A stretch of DNA of 64,000 bases, from contig JAGOBH010000001.1 of the NCBI GenBank assembly GCA_017983495.1, positions 372,001 to 436,000 of the forward strand, given 5' to 3'. Under the pieces are notes generated by a model. The model was not told the DNA's origin. It was given only the letters and a program-made list of their open reading frames with translations, and ran no database searches. Each line of letters begins with the position of its first letter. The stretch's first letter is position 1. Below are positions 1-6,570 of the stretch, piece after piece. The DNA is from Pyrinomonadaceae bacterium (GTDB lineage: Bacteria > Acidobacteriota > Blastocatellia > Pyrinomonadales > Pyrinomonadaceae). Made by a program: the position numbers and the translations under genes.

Positions 1-45
1 CACCTGCAAAAGGTCTGGGATCTCCTGAATGCACGCCTGTCATAG
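1..45 (+). CDS. Possible 3' end of a gene cut by the window edge
   Basis: The first frame stays open from base 1 to a TAG at 43-45 and encodes 14 residues (HLQKVWDLLNARLS), a plausible amphipathic C-terminus. Nothing identifies the protein. The next bases are non-coding in character, which fits a gene ending here, but a tail this short could be open by chance. Confidence 0.25.
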   Translation, partial: HLQKVWDLLNARLS

Positions 46-168
46 ACGACACGCGGCGTGAGTCGAGGAAGCTTGGGGTACCAAATTTAGTTGGCTCTTC
101 GGGTACATCGAAACGGCCGCAGGGAGTCTGTTTTGCCGCCTACCCTCATCGTTTTCCGGCGCAACCGG

Positions 169-204
169 TAGGAAATATTCCTACTTAGTAGGAAATAGTG
201 GGAA
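169..204. promoter_or_regulatory. Phased TAGGAA inverted/direct repeat, candidate operator
   Basis: TAGGAA (169-174) and TTCCTA (178-183) form a perfect 6-bp inverted repeat around ATA. A second TAGGAA lies at 189-194 and a variant TGGGAA at 199-204. Start-to-start distances of 20 and 10 bases put the sites on the same helix face, as expected for cooperative binding. The regulator and target are unknown, and no gene starts just downstream. Confidence 0.4.
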
Positions 205-350
205 TATTTATTAAAGCAGTTAGACGCTATCTGTTGTTAATACATTGTTTACAGCGATTTCGCGCTTTTTGTCCCGCTTGTCCCAACAAGTTCCCACATG
301 TCGGGAGTCGAGGAAGTCTTGAAAGTCGGGAAGGATTAAGTTGGCCTTTT

Positions 351-398
351 ACTTTTTCACTTTTTCACTCTTTCACTTTTTCACCTTTACACTTCTCT
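351..398. repeat. Octamer tandem repeat (ACTTTTTC-like, six units)
   Basis: Six consecutive 8-base units: ACTTTTTC, ACTTTTTC, ACTCTTTC, ACTTTTTC, ACCTTTAC and ACTTCTCT. They decay towards the right. Because the period is not a multiple of three, the open frames across the block are unlikely to be real genes. Confidence 0.7.
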
Positions 399-618
399 GC
401 GATCTCTGCGTTATAGACCAATTCCTCGCAGAGGCGCGCGGAGAGTCGATCCGGCTTTTCACATTTCTCCTTTTTCCGTTTTCGTTGTCAAAGATCACAG
501 TCTGTAACAATTATTGTATCATCGGTGTCAACCGTGACAGTGTGTTACGTAAAGTTGAGCTGTCTTCTGATCTGAATTGGGTTCGTTGGGTGTTTTTGTT
601 GAATTCAGATCGAATCAA

Positions 619-924
619 CTAGTCTTCGTCAAAAAATCTCGTATAGTCACGTGCGGAATGGATTACACGCAAGATGACAATCTCATCGGTATTCTCCGTG
701 TAAAAGATCAGACTCTTTTCAAATCCGGCAATAAACCACATCCGAATATCTTTAGTGTCTCTGTATCTTTTGGCAGGTCCGATCTTTGGCGTCCGGCAAA
801 TGTCTTGAACTGTCGCCTCAAAGGCGTCGAAAAAGCGGTCGGCAATGTCAGGATCGTTCTCGGCGATGTATTCAGCCGTTTCGACCAGGTCGGTGATTGC
901 CTGCGGGAGTTTGACGATCTTCAT
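619..924 (-). CDS. ParE/RelE-family toxin
   Basis: A 101-residue protein with the ParE-type fold signature. The N-terminal helices carry the 'ITDLVETAEYIAENDPDIADRF' pattern, and the C-terminal strand has 'ILRVIHSARD', matching the family's I-L-R-V-x-H-x-x-R-D ending. Family members poison DNA gyrase (ParE) or cleave mRNA (RelE); the sequence does not decide which, though the layout favours ParE. Its ATG overlaps the stop of the upstream antitoxin gene by four bases (ATGA), so the two are translationally coupled. Length is normal, so it is probably intact. Confidence 0.85.
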   Translation of the reverse strand: MKIVKLPQAITDLVETAEYIAENDPDIADRFFDAFEATVQDICRTPKIGPAKRYRDTKDIRMWFIAGFEKSLIFYTENTDEIVILRVIHSARDYTRFFDED

Positions 925-1187
925 CTTTGCAAATTTCGGGCTGCGATACGATCTTTGACAACTCGTCGGGCTTCGTCGATGTCGCTTTTGGTCAGCGGGG
1001 TCGGTTCGCCGCTGGCGTAGGCTTCGGCAATCAAGGATTCGAACCTTGAATTTTCCGCACGCTGATCCGCCCGGATTAGTTCGCGTATATATTCGCTGAT
1101 CGTCCCATAACCCTCTGTCTCGATCTTTTTCGTGACATACTGCCGCATCGAATCAGGGAGCGAAATATTGAGCGTGGATGTAGCCAT
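921..1187 (-). CDS. ParD-like ribbon-helix-helix antitoxin
   Basis: An 88-residue protein. Residues about 3-45 (starting 'TSTLNISLPDSMRQYV') fit the CopG/Arc ribbon-helix-helix DNA-binding domain, and the acidic C-terminal half would wrap the toxin. It is the first gene of the pair and overlaps the ParE-like gene by four bases. ParD proteins neutralise the toxin and repress their own promoter. An AT-rich palindromic array 50-63 bases upstream of the start is the likely operator. A partner plasmid or element is not visible, so this is a chromosomal module. Confidence 0.85.
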   Translation of the reverse strand: MATSTLNISLPDSMRQYVTKKIETEGYGTISEYIRELIRADQRAENSRFESLIAEAYASGEPTPLTKSDIDEARRVVKDRIAARNLQR

Positions 1188-1230
1188 TGCGTAAAAGTAC
1201 CTCGGTTTCGATAGTAGCAGAATAACAAGA

Positions 1231-1250
1231 AATATTAAATATTAATATTT
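1231..1250. promoter_or_regulatory. AATATT palindrome array upstream of parDE, probable autoregulatory operator
   Basis: Three AATATT hexamers lie at 1231-1236, 1238-1243 and 1244-1249. Bases 1237-1250 form a perfect 14-base palindrome (AAATATTAATATTT). Each hexamer is itself self-complementary. The array lies 44-63 bases upstream of the parD start codon, where ParD-type dimers usually bind. The overlap with promoter elements is inferred. Confidence 0.5.
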
Positions 1251-1280
1251 GTGCATCTCGCCGACGGCCTCACACTAAAG

Positions 1281-1619
1281 CTATTTTAAAAGGGAAGTTA
1301 AGATCTCAGGAAAATGCAGTTCAAGTAGTCGACTCGCATGCTTTATTTTATTACTGTACTTATACCCAGCATGTACGTGTCCCTCCGCTTTTAGCTGGTC
1401 CATAATCTTGTAGAATTCTATCCACCTATCTGGTTCTCCAATGCGTCCGAAATCGAGAAAGAAATCTGCTCGATCATGAACGAACCGAATGCTCATCGTA
1501 CTAGATTGAACTACAACAACATTTCCACCATGGTCATTTGTAATATCCACAAATTCAAATCCCCATTTTTCAAATAGATACGGAAAAAAATGTTGGATAT
1601 CATTCTTGAAGGATGTCAT
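1281..1619 (-). CDS. Hypothetical protein, AT-rich orphan
   Basis: I do not recognise this 112-residue protein. It is rich in aromatic residues and His, with a predicted mixed alpha/beta pattern and no signal peptide or membrane segment. The start at 1619 was chosen over an in-frame ATG eight codons upstream (1643) because GGAGG lies six bases before it. The DNA is clearly more AT-rich than its neighbours. It sits between a transporter gene and the ParDE module, so it could be an acquired cargo gene or an immunity-type protein. That is speculation from size and location only. Confidence 0.6.
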   Translation of the reverse strand: MTSFKNDIQHFFPYLFEKWGFEFVDITNDHGGNVVVVQSSTMSIRFVHDRADFFLDFGRIGEPDRWIEFYKIMDQLKAEGHVHAGYKYSNKIKHASRLLELHFPEILTSLLK

Positions 1620-1660
1620 CACCCGCCTCCATCTAAAAGCCATTTACTTGCCGGTTCATA

Positions 1661-3175
1661 TCAATTCTTGTTCACCTCGGCCCAGATCTTGTGTCCGTGA
1701 GTTTCTTTCAAAAAGATGGTGCCGACTATCAGCGTGATCGCGGCGATGGCCATCGGATAATAGAGCCCGGCGTAGATATTACCGGTCTGCGCAATGACCG
1801 AAACGCCGATCAGCGGCAGCAGGCCGCCGAAGACGCCGTTGCCGATATGATACGGCAGCGACAGCGCCGTATAGCGTATCTTGGCCGGAAACGCCTCGAC
1901 CAGGTAAGCCGCGATCGGGCCGTAGACCATCGTCACCCAGATGACCTGGATAAATACTAGTAAAATTAGAATCCAAACTTGGGCTTTCGAAATGAGGTCG
2001 CCGAATGAAGTGTAAGGGATAACTTTTCTCGCAACGACCAGCTCAGGATTTCCCGATTCGTGGGCAAGCGGCGTAAGTGTAATGGCTCCTGTTACCGGGT
2101 TTTTTTTCGAACTGGCCGTAATAACTTCAGAACCCGCCGCAAACTGCATTGCTCTATATATCGGCAGATAACTAAAAACTGCGAGCAACAATCCGGCCAT
2201 CATGATCCATTTTCGGCCCCAACGGTCACTTAGCCATCCAAAGAAAACGAAAAACGGCATCCCAAGCACCAGAGCTATCGCAATAATATAGTTTGCCGAT
2301 GTCGCATCTACGTTGAGTATTGATTGCAAATAAAACAACGCGTAAAACTGCCCCGTATACCAAACCACGCCCTGGCCGGCGGTCGCTCCGAACAGCGAGA
2401 TCAACACGATCTTGAGATTGCTCCACTTGGTAAACGCCTCGACGAGCGGATTTGCCGAGGTCATACCAGCACTCTTGACTTGCTCGAATATCGGCGATTC
2501 CTTCATTCGCAGGCGAATGTAGAGCGACACGCCCACCAGCACGATCGAGATGAGAAAGGGAATTCGCCAGCCGCTCAAACCATCGGCCTTGCCGGCAAAT
2601 TGCTCGGGCGACATCATGTTCTGCACCGTCAAAATGACAGCAAGCGAAAGAAACAGCCCCAACGTCGCGGTGATCTGGATAAACGACGTGTAAAATCCGC
2701 GTCGGTGATCGGGAACGTGTTCGGCAACGTAGACGGCCGCACCGCCGTATTCGCCGCCGAGAGCGAGGCCCTGAAGTACGCGGATCAATAACAGTATGAT
2801 CGGTGCGGGGATGCCGATCTGCGAGTATGTCGGCAAAAACCCGATGACAGCGGTAGCTCCGCCCATGATCAGCAGGGTGACCAGAAACGCGTATTTGCGG
2901 CCAACGACATCACCGATCCGGCCGAAAAATAGTGCCCCAAAAGGCCGCACGACAAAGCCGACCGCAAATGTCGCGAGATACGCAATGTAGGCAAACGTGT
3001 CGTTTCCCGGCGGGTAAAAGAGCGGTGCGATGATCACGGCAAGGCTGCCGAAAATATAGAAATCGTACCATTCGATCATCGTGCCGACGGCCGACGCACC
3101 GATGACCTTCCAAATTCTATACTTTGATATTTGGTCGTCTCCGGTCGAACCGGCGACTTGTTCGTCTTGCAACAT
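1661..3175 (-). CDS. MFS transporter, metabolite:H+ symporter (MHS) type
   Basis: A 504-residue polytopic inner-membrane protein of the sugar/metabolite branch of the major facilitator superfamily (the ProP/ShiA/KgtP-like MHS family). The N-terminal 'GTMIEWYDFYIFG' segment (31-43) is characteristic of MHS symporters. The MFS motif A 'GRIGDVVGRK' is at residues 85-94, and 'RVLQGLALGGEYGGA' follows in helix 4. About 45 extra hydrophilic residues (about 350-395) interrupt the C-terminal half, longer than usual there. The substrate, usually an organic acid, osmolyte or shikimate-like compound, cannot be told. It is divergent from the SRPBCC gene. Confidence 0.85.
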   Translation of the reverse strand: MLQDEQVAGSTGDDQISKYRIWKVIGASAVGTMIEWYDFYIFGSLAVIIAPLFYPPGNDTFAYIAYLATFAVGFVVRPFGALFFGRIGDVVGRKYAFLVTLLIMGGATAVIGFLPTYSQIGIPAPIILLLIRVLQGLALGGEYGGAAVYVAEHVPDHRRGFYTSFIQITATLGLFLSLAVILTVQNMMSPEQFAGKADGLSGWRIPFLISIVLVGVSLYIRLRMKESPIFEQVKSAGMTSANPLVEAFTKWSNLKIVLISLFGATAGQGVVWYTGQFYALFYLQSILNVDATSANYIIAIALVLGMPFFVFFGWLSDRWGRKWIMMAGLLLAVFSYLPIYRAMQFAAGSEVITASSKKNPVTGAITLTPLAHESGNPELVVARKVIPYTSFGDLISKAQVWILILLVFIQVIWVTMVYGPIAAYLVEAFPAKIRYTALSLPYHIGNGVFGGLLPLIGVSVIAQTGNIYAGLYYPMAIAAITLIVGTIFLKETHGHKIWAEVNKN

Positions 3176-3262
3176 TGATCGCTACCTTGGTTTGGATTTT
3201 AGTGATTGTCACCCAAGCCGCCGCAGAACGCAAAGCAGAAGACCGTGCTATCGTTGATGATG

Positions 3263-3712
3263 ATGAAATTTGTAAAAGAAAGTGTGATCAGAGCGTCGCC
3301 GGAGCGGGTCTTCGCGTTTCACGAGCTGCCGGACGCCTTCGAGCAGCTCGTGCCGCCGTGGGAAGACGCCAAGATCGTTCAGAAAGCCGATATCTCGGTG
3401 ATCGGGTCGCAGGCGATCATTGAACAAAAGATATTCGGCATTATTCCGGCCCGCTGGGTCGCCGAACACACGGCGTACGATCCGCCGCGGATGTTTGAGG
3501 ACGTGCAGGTCTCGGGCCCGTTCAGCTCGTGGCGTCACCGCCACATCATCGAACCTCACCCGGACGGTGCGACGCTCAGGGACGAGATCGAATACGAGCC
3601 GCCGTTTTGGTTTTTGGGTGCTCTGGCCGCACCGTTTGCGGTCGTGCCAAAGCTCGAAAAGATGTTCGCCTACCGCCACGAGGTCACGCGCAAGTGGTGC
3701 GAGGCTAGCTAA
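3263..3712 (+). CDS. SRPBCC-family ligand-binding protein
   Basis: About 149 residues of the START/Bet v 1-like (SRPBCC) helix-grip fold: 'MKFVKES.IRASPERVFAFHE' at the N-terminus and 'VSGPFSSWRHRHIIEP' in the strand region match the cell-division-inhibitor/cyclase-like subgroup (COG4276 type). These are cytosolic small-molecule-binding proteins of mostly unknown ligand. Three consecutive ATG codons (3257, 3260, 3263) occur and none has a clear Shine-Dalgarno; the last was chosen because the family normally starts with MKF. The 3' end overlaps the convergent CrtC-like gene by eight bases. Confidence 0.75.
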   Translation: MKFVKESVIRASPERVFAFHELPDAFEQLVPPWEDAKIVQKADISVIGSQAIIEQKIFGIIPARWVAEHTAYDPPRMFEDVQVSGPFSSWRHRHIIEPHPDGATLRDEIEYEPPFWFLGALAAPFAVVPKLEKMFAYRHEVTRKWCEAS

Positions 3713-4865
3713 ACATCTCAATTGCCTGCCGGATACGGTGGCCGAATAGAAAATCTCCGATACCTGCCGTTTCGTGCGAACGGTCGTAACCGACGAGTTC
3801 GACATAGGCATTGCCGCCGACCGCTGTCCCGGCTTTAGTGCCCTTTACGCTGCAAGCACCTTCCCAATAGACGATCATTGTCGAACCGCGTGTGTCCAGT
3901 TCCTGATCGACGATCAGCGGAACGATCTCGGCCTCGATCCCGAGCGTTGGTACGCTTACCAGCCATTTGGCAGGGTATTCGGCTCCGGTATTTGGGCTCA
4001 GCCATTTATCGGTGATCTCGATGTTGAAATCGCTCCGCTTAAGGTACCTACAGTTACCGTCACGATCGACGTAGGTTCCGGTGGTTTCGCCGTTAAACTC
4101 ACCCGAATCGTCGGTAAACGTGTAGATCATCAGTTCGGTCTCGTCGTCAAACTGGATGCTGAACCAATCCCAGTTGCCTTGTTCCCAGCTGCCGAATTCG
4201 CGGTCCATCCACGCCGAACCGCTGAACGTTTCGACCGCACCGCCTTCGTTGAGTTGGCCGGACACGTTCATGCGGGTGTAGGAAAAATGCTTTGACGCGC
4301 CGTCTTTTTTTCTGGTGATGCCGCCGTCGCCGTTGAGCACGATCGGTTTTGCCGGTTCGAGGATGGCGTCGAATGTCAGGCCGTCCTCGAGCGTTGCGTG
4401 GAGAACGTGCTTTCCCGCGATCTCGCGCAGCGACCATGGGCCAAGTTGAACGTCGCACGCCGTCGGGCTCATTACCACCGGCAGCTCCAACGGATTGCCA
4501 AAGCTCCGAATGTGTTCGTATTTGAACTGCCCCACGGTCACGTCCGATATCGCAAAATGGGCAAAGTACATCGGGTTTGCGACCATATTCATCGGGACCA
4601 CGCCGATCTTATCGCGGTCGGTCCGCCGCTTGAAAAACACGAGTTCAAAGCCAAACTTGCGTCCGGTCCGGGTCGTGCAATGTCCGGTGTAATACCACCA
4701 CTCCGTCTGGACGTCCGGTTGGGCAAACAGGTCGGCGGGCAGCGTCACGCGTCCGTCCGTAGGCGGGTCACGCAGCTCGCTGCCGCCGTTTCCAAAAAAT
4801 CCGGTCAATCCGTCCATAACGGACGAGGCAAAAGACTCGATAGGTTTAATAAAATTCTCTTTCAT
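3705..4865 (-). CDS. CrtC/AttH lipocalin-like hydrolase family protein
   Basis: About 386 residues from the chosen ATG (an upstream ATG at 4925 would add 20). The N-terminal 'VQTEWWYYTGHC' and downstream 'GFELVFFKRR', 'FSYTRMNVSG' and 'GSAWMDREFGSWEQGNWDWFSIQ' motifs match the hydroxyneurosporene synthase/carotenoid 1,2-hydratase-like AttH lipocalin fold. The 'EWWYYTGH' and 'WMDREFGS' signatures are conserved across the family. No carotenoid genes are nearby, so a pigment role is not supported; many homologues have unknown hydrophobic substrates. The stop codon lies inside the end of the convergent SRPBCC gene. Confidence 0.7.
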   Translation of the reverse strand: MKENFIKPIESFASSVMDGLTGFFGNGGSELRDPPTDGRVTLPADLFAQPDVQTEWWYYTGHCTTRTGRKFGFELVFFKRRTDRDKIGVVPMNMVANPMYFAHFAISDVTVGQFKYEHIRSFGNPLELPVVMSPTACDVQLGPWSLREIAGKHVLHATLEDGLTFDAILEPAKPIVLNGDGGITRKKDGASKHFSYTRMNVSGQLNEGGAVETFSGSAWMDREFGSWEQGNWDWFSIQFDDETELMIYTFTDDSGEFNGETTGTYVDRDGNCRYLKRSDFNIEITDKWLSPNTGAEYPAKWLVSVPTLGIEAEIVPLIVDQELDTRGSTMIVYWEGACSVKGTKAGTAVGGNAYVELVGYDRSHETAGIGDFLFGHRIRQAIEMFS

Positions 4866-4999
4866 ACAACTTTTAGGTGCTCGGGCAAAAACTCGTGACT
4901 TCGCTGTCGATAGTATGATCATCAATCAGTTTGCGATGATATTATAAGTTAAGTAGTTCGCTTCGGGAGCAAAGGTGGTTTCAGTGTCTGTAAACAGGA

Positions 5000-5293
5000 A
5001 TGCTTGTACATATAGTTTGTTGGAAATATAAGGCCGAGACGGATGCCACTGCGAGGGAACATCATCGCTCACAGCTGCGAGCCCTGGTCGGCGTGATCCC
5101 GGAGATCGTCGGATTTGATGTCGGCGAAGATATACTCCACCTCGACCGTTCGTTCGACACAGGGCTGGTCTCGACGTTTGCCGACCGTGACGCGCTGGAG
5201 CGTTACACGGCGCACCCCGAACATCTTAAGGTCGCGGCTTTGGGAAAGGAGATCGCGGAACGGGTCGTTTCGGTGGACTTTGTTAAAGATTAA
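5000..5293 (+). CDS. Dabb-domain (stress-responsive A/B barrel) protein
   Basis: A 97-residue single-domain protein. 'MLVHIVCWKYK' at the N-terminus, the 'GFDVGEDI' segment and 'YTAHPEHLKV' are the Dabb (ferredoxin-like dimeric alpha-beta barrel) signature. Family members form homodimers; most bacterial ones have no known reaction. Its TAA is directly followed, with no gap, by the GTG of the next gene, so the two are co-transcribed and probably translationally coupled. Confidence 0.85.
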   Translation: MLVHIVCWKYKAETDATAREHHRSQLRALVGVIPEIVGFDVGEDILHLDRSFDTGLVSTFADRDALERYTAHPEHLKVAALGKEIAERVVSVDFVKD

Positions 5294-6499
5294 GTGAAAA
5301 AGCTCACGAAAATACTGATCGTGCTGATCGCCATCGTGGCGATCGTGCAGATCCCGTTCATTTACCGGCGGTATCAGACCGGTAAGCGGGCGGAGCTGAT
5401 CGCCGCGATGCAGGGCCAGCGGCAGGCCGGAACAGACGCAAATTTTGTTGAGTATAAGGGCATCATCCATGCGCATACCAGCTTGGGCGGCCACAGCACC
5501 GGCGGATTTGACGAGCTGATCGACGCGTCGAACAGCAATGCGCTCGATTTTGTCGTAATGACCGAACATTACACCGACAAATACGACACGTCGGCGCTGA
5601 CGCTGAACGGAACGTACGGCAAGACCCTCTTCATCGGCGGTAATGAGGTCGACACGGCGGATTCGGATCGCTTCCTGATGATCCCGGGCAGTGCGGATGC
5701 GGCGGGATTTCGCCATGGACCGACGAGTGCGTTCCTCGCGAAGATACATGCCGAGAACCGAATTGCGTTGATCACCTATCCCGAGAAATTCAAAACGTGG
5801 GATTCGGCTTTTGACGGTATCGAGGTATTTAGCCTTAATACTGCAGCAAAAAAGATGAATCCGTTCATGTTGGTCTTTGACATGATCTGGTCGGGTTCGT
5901 CGTATCCGCAGCTGACCTTTGCGGGTCAATTCAAACGGCCTGACGTTAATCTCAAGCAGTTTGACGAGATCTCGGCGAGCCGCCGCATCAGCCTTTTCGC
6001 CGGAACGGACGGCCACTCGAACATCGGCCTGCACATGTTTGGGGTAGACACGGGCGGCAAGCTTTTGAACATTAAGCTCGATCCGTATGAAACCGTTTTC
6101 GGCATTGCTCGAATGCATGCCTGGGTGGCAAAGGACAAGGCGTTTTCTAAAGAGACGCTGATCGAAGCGATCCGGCAAGGCAATTTCTTTACCGGGGTCG
6201 ACGCTTTTGGCGACACGTCGGGATTTTGGTTTGCGGGCACGTCGCCGGCCGCGTCGGTGATATCGGGCGGCGAGACGAACTACTCGACGGACCTTGAATT
6301 AAAAGCGACGTCGCCGGTCAAGGCTCGTATAATAGTCCTGAAAAATGGCGAGAAGTTTCGCGAAGAAAGCGATGTTCTCGAACTGGCGGTCAAGCCTGAC
6401 GGGCCGGGCGTCTATCGAGTCGAGATCTATCTGGACGCGATCGGCGAGACGGGAACTAAGATGCCGTGGATACTCTCAAACCCGATATACGTCAGATAA
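5294..6499 (+). CDS. Membrane-anchored PHP-domain metal-dependent phosphoesterase
   Basis: A 401-residue protein starting with GTG immediately after the Dabb gene's stop. Residues about 6-22 form one hydrophobic anchor, so the catalytic part is likely extracytoplasmic. The PHP metal ligands are visible: 'IHAHTS' (motif 1), 'VVMTEHYTD' (motif 2), 'GGNEVDT' (third acidic/His site) and 'FAGTDGHSN' (motif 4). PHP domains hydrolyse phosphoesters using two or three divalent metals. The last 100 residues ('NGEKFREESDV...') form a beta-rich C-terminal domain typical of CehA-type PHP proteins. The substrate is unknown. Confidence 0.8.
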   Translation: MKKLTKILIVLIAIVAIVQIPFIYRRYQTGKRAELIAAMQGQRQAGTDANFVEYKGIIHAHTSLGGHSTGGFDELIDASNSNALDFVVMTEHYTDKYDTSALTLNGTYGKTLFIGGNEVDTADSDRFLMIPGSADAAGFRHGPTSAFLAKIHAENRIALITYPEKFKTWDSAFDGIEVFSLNTAAKKMNPFMLVFDMIWSGSSYPQLTFAGQFKRPDVNLKQFDEISASRRISLFAGTDGHSNIGLHMFGVDTGGKLLNIKLDPYETVFGIARMHAWVAKDKAFSKETLIEAIRQGNFFTGVDAFGDTSGFWFAGTSPAASVISGGETNYSTDLELKATSPVKARIIVLKNGEKFREESDVLELAVKPDGPGVYRVEIYLDAIGETGTKMPWILSNPIYVR

Positions 6500-6570
6500 G
6501 CAAACGATTTCCGTTTTGCGAACATCATAAGAAAGCATATTTAACATGGCGGATTTTCGCGATCTATAGA

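Larger units (their letters stand above)
46..618. other. Gene-poor stretch with repeats and a possible operator
   Basis: No convincing gene lies in these 573 bases. The short open frames are built from low-complexity DNA and have no ribosome binding site. The stretch holds phased TAGGAA/TTCCTA half-sites at 169-204, an octamer tandem repeat at 351-398, and the phrases GTCGAGGAAG (62 and 306) and CTCTGCG (repeated near 395-410), which look like degenerate intergenic repeat DNA. Confidence 0.6.

Noticed and set aside
198..622. Two plus-strand frames of 72 and 93 codons
   Set aside because: They translate the octamer repeat and low-complexity T-rich DNA (Phe/Thr runs).
3705..4865. Carotenoid biosynthesis gene crtC
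   Set aside because: The family match is to the broad AttH/CrtC lipocalin fold, and no other carotenoid genes are nearby.
5069..6178. 369-codon minus-strand frame
   Set aside because: It lies antisense to the Dabb and PHP genes, has no family motif, and its amino-acid composition (Arg-rich) is typical of a reverse-strand shadow.
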